Shown here piece after piece: positions 35,070 to 44,482 of a DNA stretch of 64,000 nt. The notes beneath the pieces are model-generated. The model saw only the letters and a program-made list of their open reading frames with translations, was not told the DNA's origin and ran no database searches. How positions within the stretch are numbered: the stretch's first letter is position 1; every line of letters starts with the position of its first letter. A program made the position numbers and the translations under genes. Origin of the DNA: JBCDCY01 sp039180875. GTDB lineage: Bacteria > Pseudomonadota > Alphaproteobacteria > Rhodobacterales > Rhodobacteraceae. The stretch covers positions 1-64,000 of the forward strand of contig JBCDCY010000013.1 in the NCBI GenBank assembly GCA_039180875.1. The letters run 5' to 3'.

Positions 35070-36173
35070 TTGACGTCACCGACTGCGTCTGACGCCTTCG
35101 TGGTCTTCGATCGCGTGCAGAAAAGCTACGACGGCGAGACGCTGGTCGTCAAAGACCTGAACCTGGCGATCGGTCGGGGCGAATTCCTGACGATGCTCGG
35201 CCCTTCAGGCTCCGGCAAGACCACCTGCCTGATGATGCTGGCTGGGTTCGAGACGGCGACCCACGGCGACATCCTGCTTGGCGGTCGGCCGATCAACAAC
35301 ATCCCGCCCCACAAGCGCGACATCGGCATGGTCTTCCAGAACTACGCCCTCTTCCCGCATATGACGGTGGGCGAAAACCTCTCCTTCCCGCTTGAGGTCC
35401 GGAAGATCGACCGGGCGGAGCGGGAGGCGAAGGTCGAGCGCGCCCTCGACATGGTGCAGATGGGGGAGTTCATCCATCGCCGGCCGGCCCAACTGTCGGG
35501 CGGTCAGCAGCAGCGCATCGCGCTCGCCCGGGCCCTGGTGTTCGAGCCCGAGCTCGTGCTGATGGACGAGCCCCTCGGCGCGCTCGACAAGCAGCTCCGC
35601 GAGCATATGCAGTTCGAGATCAAGCACTTGCACGAAAGACTTGGCGTGACGGTGGTTTACGTGACCCACGACCAGGCCGAGGCGTTGACGATGTCGGACC
35701 GCATCGCCGTCTTCAACGACGGCATCATCCAGCAACTCGCGACGCCGGAGACGCTTTACGAGCGGCCGGAGAACAGCTTCGTCGCGCAGTTCATCGGCGA
35801 AAACAACAAGTTGCCGGGTGTTGTTGAGAAGATTGACGGCGATCGGGCCGAGGTGCGCCTGAGCAGCGGAGAGATCATCGACGCCACGCCGGTCAATGTC
35901 GGCGCGGCCGGCGACAAGACCCTGGTCTCGATCCGACCGGAGCGCATCGAGTTCTCGGACGACAACATCCCGCCCGGGGCGCACCGGATCGAGGCCGAGG
36001 TGCTGGAGTTCATCTACATGGGCGACAGCTTCCGCACCCGCATGCGCGTGGCCGGGAACGAGGATTTCGTGATGAAATGCCGGAACAACGTCGGCCAGAC
36101 GCGGTTTTCACCGGGTGAAAAGATCCAGATCGGCTGGGCGCCGGAGGACTGTCGCGCCCTCGATCACATGTAA
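35070..36173 (+). CDS. ABC transporter ATPase, PotA-like
   Basis: A 367-aa ATPase of a polyamine/iron-type importer. It has Walker A GPSGSGKTT, Q-loop FQNYALFPHMTV, signature LSGGQQQRIALARAL, Walker B LVLMDEPLGALD and the H-loop TVVYVTHDQAEALTMSDR, followed by a C-terminal TOBE_2 domain (VSIRPERIEF). The start is TTG 35070, supported by GGGAG seven bases upstream and by the absence of another start before the first beta strand. It heads a four-gene operon with binding protein and two permeases. Confidence 0.92.
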   Translation: MTSPTASDAFVVFDRVQKSYDGETLVVKDLNLAIGRGEFLTMLGPSGSGKTTCLMMLAGFETATHGDILLGGRPINNIPPHKRDIGMVFQNYALFPHMTVGENLSFPLEVRKIDRAEREAKVERALDMVQMGEFIHRRPAQLSGGQQQRIALARALVFEPELVLMDEPLGALDKQLREHMQFEIKHLHERLGVTVVYVTHDQAEALTMSDRIAVFNDGIIQQLATPETLYERPENSFVAQFIGENNKLPGVVEKIDGDRAEVRLSSGEIIDATPVNVGAAGDKTLVSIRPERIEFSDDNIPPGAHRIEAEVLEFIYMGDSFRTRMRVAGNEDFVMKCRNNVGQTRFSPGEKIQIGWAPEDCRALDHM

Positions 36174-36185
36174 AATGGAACGGTC

Positions 36186-36208
36186 ACCGGCGGGTTGCCC
36201 ACGCCGGT
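36186..36208 (+). promoter_or_regulatory. Intercistronic hairpin before binding-protein gene
   Basis: ACCGGCG (36186-36192) pairs perfectly with CGCCGGT (36202-36208), 9-nt loop, in the 75-bp space between the ATPase and binding-protein genes. It may be a processing or attenuation site allowing unequal expression. Confidence 0.4.
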
Positions 36209-36248
36209 TGGCCCAGAGAAATCGGGCTGAAGACAGGGAGACTAAGGA

Positions 36249-37349
<1,101 letters not shown>

Positions 37350-37381
37350 GCGAAAGCTGACCCTGGTCAGTCGTTGAGATC

Positions 37382-37409
37382 GGGCCGGGCGGCGGTTGTC
37401 GCCCGGTCC
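37382..37409 (+). promoter_or_regulatory. Strong hairpin after binding-protein gene
   Basis: A 10-bp stem with one G-T pair (37382-37391 with 37400-37409) around an 8-nt loop, 32 bases past the binding-protein stop and 22 before the permease ATG. Likely protects the upstream mRNA or partly terminates transcription. Confidence 0.5.
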
Positions 37410-37431
37410 GCCGACCAGCCGGGGGGCGTGC

Positions 37432-38706
37432 ATGGCGGTTCAGGAGATCGGTGAGGCGGGAGGCGTAATGCGCGCGGCCGATGGCCGGCCGCTCAAAGCC
37501 TCCCTCGCCCGGGCGCTCAGACGGCAGAAGCTGCGGGCGCTGATGCTGATCGCGCCGCTCCTGATCTTCGTCTTGGTGACATTCCTTTCACCGATCGCAG
37601 ACATGCTTTTCCGCTCGGTGCAGAACGACATCGTCCCCGACACCCTGCCGCGCACCGTCGCAGCCTTGCAGGAGTGGGACCCGGCGAGCGCCGAGGCGCC
37701 CGGAGAGCCGGTCTTTGCCGCGCTTTACGAGGACATGAAGATCGCCGTGGCGGAGCGGGTGCACACCCGCGTCGGCTCCCGCCTCAACTACGAGCAATCG
37801 GGCATGGCCTCGCTCTTTCGCAAGTCCGGCCGCGGCGTGCGCGGGATGGACGAGGCGCTGCCGTTCCGGGCTCAGTTCACCGAGATCGACGAGGACTGGC
37901 TGGATCCCGAGGTCTGGCGCACCATCGACGCCTTCTCCGGCCGGACGACGTCAGGCTACTACCTGGCCGCCGTCGATCTCGAGCTGACGGCCGACGGCAT
38001 CGCCCAGAAGCCGGACGGGGAGCGGATCTATCTCTTCCTCTTCCAGCGCACGCTGATCATGTCGCTGGCCATTACGCTGGCCTGCCTCCTCCTCGGCTAT
38101 CCCGTCGCCTATCTGCTGGCCACGGTGCCGACGCGCCGGGCGAACCTGCTGCTGATCCTGGTGCTGCTGCCGTTCTGGACATCGCTCCTGGTGCGAACCT
38201 CGGCCTGGAAGGTGCTGTTGCAGACCGAGGGGGTGATCAACGACATCCTGGTGGCGATTAATCTCGTGGCCGATGACGGGCGGCTGGCCCTGATCAACAA
38301 CCAGACCGGCACCATCATCGCGATGACGCACATCCTGCTGCCGTTCATGATCCTGCCGCTCTACTCGGTGATGAAGACCATCCCGCCCGCTTACGTCAGG
38401 GCCGCGAAATCCCTCGGCGCCACCAACTGGACGGCATTCTGGCGCGTCTATTTCCCGCAATCGGTGCCGGGGATCGGCGCGGGCTCGATCCTCGTCTTCA
38501 TCCTGGCCATCGGCTACTACATCACGCCGGAGCTGGTAGGCGGCACCTCGGGCACCTTCATCTCGAACCGCATCGCCTTCCACATCTCGTCGAGCCTCAA
38601 CTGGGGGCTCGCCGCCGCGCTCGCCTCCATTCTGCTCGGTGCGGTGCTGGTCCTTTATTGGACCTACGACCGGATCGTGGGCATCGACAACGTGAAGCTC
38701 GGCTGA
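37432..38706 (+). CDS. ABC transporter permease, PotB-like
   Basis: A 424-aa inner-membrane subunit, longer than usual PotB because a periplasmic insert of about 130 residues follows the first helix (ALMLIAPLLIFVLVTFLSPIADMLFRSV). After the insert come five helices and the EAA loop PPAYVRAAKSLGATNWTAFWRVYFPQSVPG, which docks on the ATPase. ATG 37432 follows GGGGGG; an upstream TTG in frame has no support. The next permease starts inside its stop codon (TGATG). The long insert is seen in some alphaproteobacterial PotB-type proteins. Confidence 0.9.
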   Translation: MAVQEIGEAGGVMRAADGRPLKASLARALRRQKLRALMLIAPLLIFVLVTFLSPIADMLFRSVQNDIVPDTLPRTVAALQEWDPASAEAPGEPVFAALYEDMKIAVAERVHTRVGSRLNYEQSGMASLFRKSGRGVRGMDEALPFRAQFTEIDEDWLDPEVWRTIDAFSGRTTSGYYLAAVDLELTADGIAQKPDGERIYLFLFQRTLIMSLAITLACLLLGYPVAYLLATVPTRRANLLLILVLLPFWTSLLVRTSAWKVLLQTEGVINDILVAINLVADDGRLALINNQTGTIIAMTHILLPFMILPLYSVMKTIPPAYVRAAKSLGATNWTAFWRVYFPQSVPGIGAGSILVFILAIGYYITPELVGGTSGTFISNRIAFHISSSLNWGLAAALASILLGAVLVLYWTYDRIVGIDNVKLG

Positions 38707-39557
38707 TGGCGCTCCCCCCCTATGCCTCGCCGATGGAGCGCGCCTGGTACTGGGGCTTTCGCGTGCTTTGCGGGCTGATCTTCTTCTTCCTGATCGCGCC
38801 GATCCTGATCATCATTCCCTTGAGCTTCAACGCCGAGGACTTCTTCACCTTCACGCCGGAGATGCTGCGGCTCGATCCGGCCGGCTACTCGCTGAAGCAC
38901 TACGAGGATTTCTTCACCAACAGCGATTGGCAGATCGCCACGAAGAACTCGCTGCAGATCGCCCCGGCGGCGACGCTCTTGTCGGTGGTGTTCGGCACGC
39001 TCGCGGCGATCGGGCTCAGCCAAAGCCATGTGCCGTTTCGCGGGCCGATCATGGCGATCCTGATCTCGCCGATGATCGTGCCGCTGATCATCTCGGCCAC
39101 GGGGATGTACTTCTTCTACTCCCTGGTCGGCCTGCAGGGCACCTATCTCGGCGTCGTGCTCGCCCATGCGGTGCTGGGCATCCCCTTCGTCATCATCACG
39201 GTGACGGCGACGCTGGTGGGCTTCGACCGCTCGCTCACCCGCGCGGCGGAGAGCTTGGGCGCCGGCCCCGTGCGCACCTTCTTCAAGGTGCAGATGCCGC
39301 TCATCCTGCCCGGGGTGATCTCCGGCGGGCTCTTCGCCTTCATCACCTCGTTCGATGAGGTGGTGGTGGTGCTGTTCGTCGGCTCGGCCGGGCAGAAGAC
39401 GCTGCCCTGGCAGATGTTCACCGGCCTGCGCGAGCAGATCAGCCCGACGATCCTCGCCGTCGCGACGGTGCTGGTGACGGTTTCCATCCTCCTCCTCACC
39501 ACGGTCGAGATCCTGCGGCGCCGCTCCGAACGCCTGCGGGGCCTCAGCCCGAGCTGA
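38706..39557 (+). CDS. ABC transporter permease, PotC-like
   Basis: A 283-aa inner-membrane protein with six helices, the first being LCGLIFFFLIAPILIIIPLSF. The EAA loop is LTRAAESLGAGPVRTFFKVQMPLILPG and the following ISGGLFAFITSFDEVVVVLF segment is characteristic of PotC. It forms the translocation pore with the PotB-like subunit, to which it is translationally coupled by a one-base overlap. It is the last gene of the importer operon; the next gene starts 68 bases later and may or may not be co-transcribed. Confidence 0.92.
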   Translation: MALPPYASPMERAWYWGFRVLCGLIFFFLIAPILIIIPLSFNAEDFFTFTPEMLRLDPAGYSLKHYEDFFTNSDWQIATKNSLQIAPAATLLSVVFGTLAAIGLSQSHVPFRGPIMAILISPMIVPLIISATGMYFFYSLVGLQGTYLGVVLAHAVLGIPFVIITVTATLVGFDRSLTRAAESLGAGPVRTFFKVQMPLILPGVISGGLFAFITSFDEVVVVLFVGSAGQKTLPWQMFTGLREQISPTILAVATVLVTVSILLLTTVEILRRRSERLRGLSPS

Positions 39558-39625
39558 GCACCCAAGCGGTGCGCCGATCATTCGGATCTGTTACCAAGGC
39601 CCCCTTGGGAGTGAGGGAGGTGCGG

Positions 39626-40177
39626 ATGCGTATGCTTGCAGCCGCGGCGCTGGTCGGCCTGTTGGCGGGCCCGGCAGGCGCCGATGAAGTGACCGAGACC
39701 ATCGAGGCGGCGCTCGAGGCCTACAATGCCGGCGACATTCCGGCGGCGAAGGAGGAGCTGGACTACGCCGCCCAGCTTCTCAGCCAGATGAAGGCCGAGG
39801 GTCTGACCGGCTATCTGCCAGAGGCGATGGACGGCTGGACCCGGGCGCTTTCCGAGGGCCAGTCCATGGGCGCCGCGATGTTCGGCGGCGGCATCATGGC
39901 CGAGGCGACGTATTCCGGCGCGGGGGAGGAGCTCACCATGCAGCTCGTCGCCGACAGCCCCATGGTCGCCTCCATGGCCGCGATGTTCGCCTCCACAGCC
40001 ACGATGTCGGCCATGGGTCGGGTGAAGCGCATCAACCGGGTGAACTTCGTAATGACCGATGGCGAGGTGCGCGGCATGGTGGGCGCGGTGCTGGTGCAGC
40101 TCACCGGCAATGCCTCCGAAGACGCGATGATCGCCCATATCGAGAGACTGGACTTCGAGGCACTCGAGGACTTCTAG
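39626..40177 (+). CDS. Secreted protein of unknown family
   Basis: A 183-aa exported protein that I do not recognise. A signal peptide (MRMLAAAALVGLLAGP, cleavage after AGA) precedes a helical segment (TETIEAALEAYNAGDIPAAKEELDYAAQLLSQMKAEGL) that looks TPR-like. A Met/Ala-rich middle region follows (VASMAAMFASTATMSAMGR) and a C-terminal beta-rich part (NRVNFVMTDGEVRGMVGAVLVQL). ATG 39626 follows GGGAGG. It lies after the polyamine-type importer, so a link to that system is possible but unproven. It is convergent with the AEC transporter gene, 7 bases apart. Confidence 0.65.
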   Translation: MRMLAAAALVGLLAGPAGADEVTETIEAALEAYNAGDIPAAKEELDYAAQLLSQMKAEGLTGYLPEAMDGWTRALSEGQSMGAAMFGGGIMAEATYSGAGEELTMQLVADSPMVASMAAMFASTATMSAMGRVKRINRVNFVMTDGEVRGMVGAVLVQLTGNASEDAMIAHIERLDFEALEDF

Positions 40178-40184
40178 GCCGCCC

Positions 40185-41123
40185 TCAGGGCGTGCCGAGG
40201 ATCGCCAGCCAGACGGAGGTGGTGAGCACGCAAAGCAGCGTGCCGAGGATCACCGCCGTCGCCGCGGCCCCCATCGCGCGGTTGTAGAGGCTGGCGAAGA
40301 CGTAGGCGTTCACTCCCGGTGCCATGGCGGCGGTGACCACGGCGCTTCGCGTCACCTCGATCGGCAGGGCGAAGACCGCGGTCGCCAGGCCGTAGGTGAT
40401 GAGCGGATGCAGGATCAGCGACAGGCCCACCACCATTGTCGCCGCACCCAATGAGCCGCGGATGCCGTAGCGCGTTAGCACCCCGCCCAGACCGAAGAGT
40501 GCCGTCGGCAAGGCCGCCCGGACCACCATGTCGATGGCGGCCGACGCCGTGGGCGGCAGGTTGATGGCCAGCAGGTTCACCGCAAAGCCCAGCAGCAGAC
40601 CGATGGTCAGGGCATTGCGAAACATCGCCCGCACCACCGCCCGGGCCGTGTCGATCGGCCCCACCCCGTCGGCCCGCGAGATCTCCATCGCCGTGATGCC
40701 GAGGAGGTAGCCGAAGGGCGCGTGCAGCGCGATGATGGCGAAGTTGGTGTCGAGCGCGGCAGTGCCGTAGGCCCGTTCCGTGATCGGCAGGCCGAGCAGC
40801 ACGGTGTTGGAGAACAGGGCGGCGAAGCCGAGCGCCACCGCCTCCCCCGGGCGGCGGCGAAAGATCAGCCGTGCGCCGACGATGCCGAGACAGAAGCAGG
40901 TGAGCCCGCCGGTGTAGAAGGAGATCAGCAGGGCCGGATCGAAGGTCCGGCTTAGGTCCAGCTCGGCGATCGCCTTGAAGAGCATCAGCGGGATGGCGAA
41001 GCCCTGGGTGAAGCGCATCAACTCGTCGGCCAGACTGATCGGAAAGACGCCGAAGCGGATCAGCAGGTAGCCCGCGCCGATCACCAGGAAGACCGGCACC
41101 ACCACCTCGAGCAGGGCGAGCAC
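40185..41123 (-). CDS. AEC-family auxin-efflux-like transporter
   Basis: A 312-aa membrane protein with about ten helices, beginning VVVPVFLVIGAGYLLIRFGVFP as in bacterial AEC (PIN-like) carriers. Other family segments are AIPLMLFKAIAELDL, AALFSNTVLLGLPITERAYG, NALTIGLLLGFAVNLLAINLP and AAMAPGVNAYVFASLYNRAMGAA. These carriers export organic acids such as malate; the substrate here is unknown. It follows the MBL hydrolase gene by three bases on the minus strand, so it is probably the last gene of the dac-tmk-holB-tatD-MBL transcript. Confidence 0.9.
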   Translation of the reverse strand: MLALLEVVVPVFLVIGAGYLLIRFGVFPISLADELMRFTQGFAIPLMLFKAIAELDLSRTFDPALLISFYTGGLTCFCLGIVGARLIFRRRPGEAVALGFAALFSNTVLLGLPITERAYGTAALDTNFAIIALHAPFGYLLGITAMEISRADGVGPIDTARAVVRAMFRNALTIGLLLGFAVNLLAINLPPTASAAIDMVVRAALPTALFGLGGVLTRYGIRGSLGAATMVVGLSLILHPLITYGLATAVFALPIEVTRSAVVTAAMAPGVNAYVFASLYNRAMGAAATAVILGTLLCVLTTSVWLAILGTP

Positions 41124-41126
41124 GGC

Positions 41127-41927
41127 TCAGATCTCGAAGCTGATGGTCATGCCGTCATAGGCGGCCGTCACGTTCTCCGGCGTCTCGTCGCAGATCGTGC
41201 GGTAGTCGATGTCGATGTGCATGTTGGTGAGGACCGCCTGGCGCGGCGCGGCCTGGGCGATCCAGTCGAGGGACTGGGCGACGTGGGTGTGGGTTGGATG
41301 CGGGTTGTAGCGCAGCGCATCCAGGATCCAGCAGTCCACCTGGTTGACGGCCGACCAGGCCTCCTCCGTCATCTCGGCCACGTCGGGCAGGTAGGCGAGG
41401 GGACCGATGCGGAAGCCGAGGGAGTCGATCGCGCCGTGGCCCACCCGAAAGGGCGCGAGCGCGATGGGGCCACCCTCGCCCGCGACCTCCACCGGCGCAT
41501 GGCCGATCGGGTGAAGCTCCAGGATCGGCGGATAGGGGCTCCCCTCCGGCTGCACGAAGGCATAACCGAAGCGGGAGATCAGCGCGTCGCTCGTCGGCCC
41601 ATCGGCCCAGACCGGCAGCCGGGCCCGGCGGTTGAAGACGATCATCCGCAGGTCGTCGAGCCCGTGCACATGGTCGGCGTGCTGATGGGTGAAGACCACC
41701 CCGTCGAGCAGGCCGATCCCGGCGTCGAGCAGTTGCGCGCGTAGGTCGGGCGAGGTGTCGACCAGCACCCGGGTCGTGCCGCCGTCCTCCACCCGCTCGA
41801 TCAACAGGGAGCAGCGCCGCCGGTGGTTCTTTGGCTCGTCGGGGTCGCAGGCGCCCCAATTGTCGCCGAGGCGGGGCACACCGCCGGAGGAGCCGCAGCC
41901 GAGGATGGTGAAGCGCAGCGTCGCCAT
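41127..41927 (-). CDS. Metallo-beta-lactamase-fold hydrolase, PhnP-like
   Basis: A 266-aa metal-dependent hydrolase. The N-terminal FTILGCGSSGGVPRLGDNWGACDPDEPKNHRRRCSLL matches PhnP-type phosphodiesterases. The zinc site is THQHADHVHGLDDLR, with further ligands in VGHGAIDSLGFRIG and NMHIDIDY. PhnP itself cleaves cyclic ribose phosphates, but relatives next to tatD are simply called MBL-fold hydrolases, and the substrate is unknown. Its ATG overlaps the tatD stop (TGATG). This tatD-MBL pairing is conserved in many alphaproteobacteria. Confidence 0.9.
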   Translation of the reverse strand: MATLRFTILGCGSSGGVPRLGDNWGACDPDEPKNHRRRCSLLIERVEDGGTTRVLVDTSPDLRAQLLDAGIGLLDGVVFTHQHADHVHGLDDLRMIVFNRRARLPVWADGPTSDALISRFGYAFVQPEGSPYPPILELHPIGHAPVEVAGEGGPIALAPFRVGHGAIDSLGFRIGPLAYLPDVAEMTEEAWSAVNQVDCWILDALRYNPHPTHTHVAQSLDWIAQAAPRQAVLTNMHIDIDYRTICDETPENVTAAYDGMTISFEI

Positions 41928-42730
41928 CAGGCGGCCGCCTGCCAGGAGGCCGCCTTGCTGAAGAGCCGGTCGAAATTCGCCGTCGTCGCCGCGGCGAAGG
42001 CGGCAAGCTCCATCTCGTAGATGGTCGCCCCGGCCACAGCGGTGTGGGCGGTATAGGCCGGCTCGTTCTGCTTGCCGCGCTTCGGCACCGGCGCGAGATA
42101 GGGGCTGTCGGTCTCCAGCAGCACCCGGTCGAGCGGCGCGGCCCGAAAGATCTCGCGCAGCGCCTCCGATTTCTTGAAGGTCACGATCCCCGACATCGAG
42201 AGGTAGAAGCCGAGCTCCAGCGCCGCCTCGGCCAGCGCCGCGCCGGAAGAGAAGCAGTGCATGACGCAGGCATAGGGCCCGGCGCGATGCTCTTCCGCCA
42301 GGATCCGGGCGATGTCGTCGTCGGCGTCGCGCGCGTGGATGATGAGGGGGAGGGCGGTCTGCCGGGCCGCCTCGATATGCAGGCGCAGGCTCTCGGCTTG
42401 CTCGGCCGCCGTCTCGGCCGTGTAGTGGTAGTCGAGCCCGGTCTCGCCGATCCCCACCATCTTGGGATGCTCGGCGAGGGCCACCAGCTCCGCCACCGTG
42501 GCGAGCGGGGCCTTGGCGACGTGCATCGGATGGGTGCCGGCGGCGAAGAACACGGGCGCATGGGCCTCGGCGATCCGGGCGGCCGTCGGGGCGGCGGCGA
42601 GGGTCGTGGCGATGGTCACCATCCGGGTGACGCCGGCGGCCACGGCCCGGGTGACGACGTCGCCCAGGCAGTCGTCAAACTGCGGGAAGTCGAGATGGCA
42701 ATGGCTGTCGACGATGACAGGGGGCGGCAT
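41927..42730 (-). CDS. TatD-family metal-dependent hydrolase
   Basis: A 267-aa TIM-barrel hydrolase of the TatD DNase family. Metal ligands are visible in VDSHCHLDFPQF, GIGETGLDYHY, LIIHARDADDD, VMHCFSSG and LLETDSPYLAPVPKRGKQNEPAY. TatD proteins are Mg-dependent exonucleases with roles in DNA repair or turnover. It lies 11 bases after holB and overlaps the MBL gene by one base, within the replication/peptidoglycan operon. In several relatives metG is found between holB and tatD; here it is absent. Confidence 0.93.
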   Translation of the reverse strand: MPPPVIVDSHCHLDFPQFDDCLGDVVTRAVAAGVTRMVTIATTLAAAPTAARIAEAHAPVFFAAGTHPMHVAKAPLATVAELVALAEHPKMVGIGETGLDYHYTAETAAEQAESLRLHIEAARQTALPLIIHARDADDDIARILAEEHRAGPYACVMHCFSSGAALAEAALELGFYLSMSGIVTFKKSEALREIFRAAPLDRVLLETDSPYLAPVPKRGKQNEPAYTAHTAVAGATIYEMELAAFAAATTANFDRLFSKAASWQAAA

Positions 42731-42741
42731 GGCTGGACCTT

Positions 42742-43857
42742 TCAGGCCGCCTGCCGAAGCACACGCGCGACCGTCGCGTCTATCTCCACGAACGTATCGA
42801 GGATGACCTGGGACGGGTCAAGATTGACCGCCAGGGCACGCTCGGCCCGGGCGCCGATCGCTTGGGCCGTTTCGGCCCAGAGCCGCCCGGTGCGGGCATC
42901 GGGCGCGAGCGCGGCGAGGACCGACGCCTCCCCCTTCGCCGCCTCGGGTTGGGGGGTGCCGCTCACCCCGTGGCGCGCCAGGCGGGCGACGAGGATCTGG
43001 ATCAGGTGGAGGATCTGGCGCGCCTCCTCTCCGCCCGCCCGGCCGCCGGCCAGGTTGGCGATCGCCGTCATCTCCTGCCGGTCGAGGGCGCCGGAGCCGC
43101 TCAGCAGTGCCGTGAGACGGGCATAGAGCGCCGCGCCGCCGGTGGTGACGAGGCGCACGGCCTCCCCGACCGAGCCATCGGCCAGCTCGGCCAGGGCCGG
43201 ATCGGCGGTGTCCGCCTCGATCTCCTGCGCGGCCAGCGCCTGGGCGAGGTCCATCGGCGCGAGCTTTCCGAGGCGAAGCATCCGGCAGCGGGAGCGGATG
43301 GTGGGCAGCAGGGCCGCCGGCTGATGGCCGACGAGCAGGAAGAGCGTCCGCTCCGGCGGCTCCTCCAACAGTTTCAGGAGCGCGTTGGCGGCCGAGACGT
43401 TGAGCTCGTCCGCCGCGTCGACGATCGCCACCCGCCAGCCGCCATCGGCGGCGGAGAGGCCGAAGAACGATTTCAGCTTCCGCACTTCGTCGACCGTGAT
43501 GGCGGTGCGGCAACGCTTGGCCTTCTCGTCCCAGGGCCGTCGGCAAAGGGCGAGCCGCGGCTCGGACAAGGCCGCCACCCGGCGCGCCACCGGATCGTCT
43601 GCCGGGACGGAGAGATCGTCCGGCGCCAGCTCGCCATCCCCCGCGCGCAGCAGCATCCGGGCGATCCGCCAGGCGAGGGTCGCCTTGCCCACGCCCGCCG
43701 GCCCGGTCAGCAGCCAGGCATGGTGCAGGCGACCGGCGGCGTAGGCGTCGAGGAACGTCCGCTCCGCCGCCTCTTGGCCAAAAAGCTGCAGCGTCTCGCG
43801 CGGATGACGGGCGCCGTCGCGGCGGTCGGCCTCGGGTGGCGGCGCATCGACCGCCAT
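42742..43857 (-). CDS. holB: DNA polymerase III delta' subunit
   Basis: A 371-aa clamp-loader subunit. The AAA+ domain has GPAGVGKATLAWRIARML as the P-loop, with KA in place of K[ST] as is common in delta', which does not hydrolyse ATP. It continues with ITVDEVRKLKSFFGLSAADGGWRVAIVDAADELNVSAANALLKLLEEPPERTLFLL in pieces typical of the family, and the SRC motif (TIRSRCRML). A C-terminal helical collar follows. It loads the beta clamp with gamma/tau and delta. It starts inside the tmk stop codon (TGATG). Confidence 0.92.
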   Translation of the reverse strand: MAVDAPPPEADRRDGARHPRETLQLFGQEAAERTFLDAYAAGRLHHAWLLTGPAGVGKATLAWRIARMLLRAGDGELAPDDLSVPADDPVARRVAALSEPRLALCRRPWDEKAKRCRTAITVDEVRKLKSFFGLSAADGGWRVAIVDAADELNVSAANALLKLLEEPPERTLFLLVGHQPAALLPTIRSRCRMLRLGKLAPMDLAQALAAQEIEADTADPALAELADGSVGEAVRLVTTGGAALYARLTALLSGSGALDRQEMTAIANLAGGRAGGEEARQILHLIQILVARLARHGVSGTPQPEAAKGEASVLAALAPDARTGRLWAETAQAIGARAERALAVNLDPSQVILDTFVEIDATVARVLRQAA

Positions 43858-44474
43858 CAGCCGAAGGCCTCGACTGCGGCTGTGACGCGGCCCGCCACCT
43901 CGTCCGCGCTCCCGTCGGCCGGGATCAGGCGGCAGCGCGCCGGGGCCTCGGCCGCCAGGGCGCGAAAGCCGGCGCGCAGGCGCTGTTGAAAGGCGAGGCC
44001 CATAGTCTCGAACCGATCCTCCTCCACCCCGCGCGCCAAACCGCGGTCGAGGGCGTGCTTGGGCTCGACATCGAGGATCAGCGTGAGGTCCGGGTCAATC
44101 CCGATCATGCGCTGGTGGAGGGCGTCAACGCTTTCCCTGAGCTCAGCCCGGACGACGCCCTGATAGATCCGGGTCGAGTCGGCGAAGCGGTCGGTGATGA
44201 CGGTCGCGCCGCGGGCGAGGGCGGGCTCGATCGTGCGTTCCAGATGATCCCGGCGGGCGGCGGTGAAGAGCAGGATCTCTGCCTCCGGCGACCACCGGTC
44301 GATGTCCCCCTCCACCAGCAGACGCCGGATCGCCTCTGCGCCGGGGGAGCCGCCGGGCTCCCGCGTCAGGACGACGTCTTGGCCCGCCTGCTCCAGCGCT
44401 TCGGCCAATCGCCGCGCCTGGGTCGATTTGCCGGCGCCGTCGATGCCCTCAAAGCTGATGAAGCGGCCGTGCAG
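43857..44474 (-). CDS. tmk: Thymidylate kinase, unusual start codon
   Basis: Thymidylate kinase phosphorylates dTMP to dTDP. The essential P-loop FEGIDGAGKST is encoded upstream of the first canonical start (TTG 44408), so translation must begin earlier. In frame there is no ATG, GTG or TTG between the P-loop and at least 40 bases into dac. CTG at 44474 gives the family-typical N-terminus (HGRFISFEG) and a 205-aa protein, and is my choice; CTG 44486 is the alternative. Other motifs are VLTREPGGSPGAE, ITDRFADSTRIYQG and the LID region RGVEEDRFE. It lies 8 bases after dac and overlaps holB by one base. Confidence 0.85.
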   Translation of the reverse strand: MHGRFISFEGIDGAGKSTQARRLAEALEQAGQDVVLTREPGGSPGAEAIRRLLVEGDIDRWSPEAEILLFTAARRDHLERTIEPALARGATVITDRFADSTRIYQGVVRAELRESVDALHQRMIGIDPDLTLILDVEPKHALDRGLARGVEEDRFETMGLAFQQRLRAGFRALAAEAPARCRLIPADGSADEVAGRVTAAVEAFG

Positions 44475-44482
44475 GGCAGCGC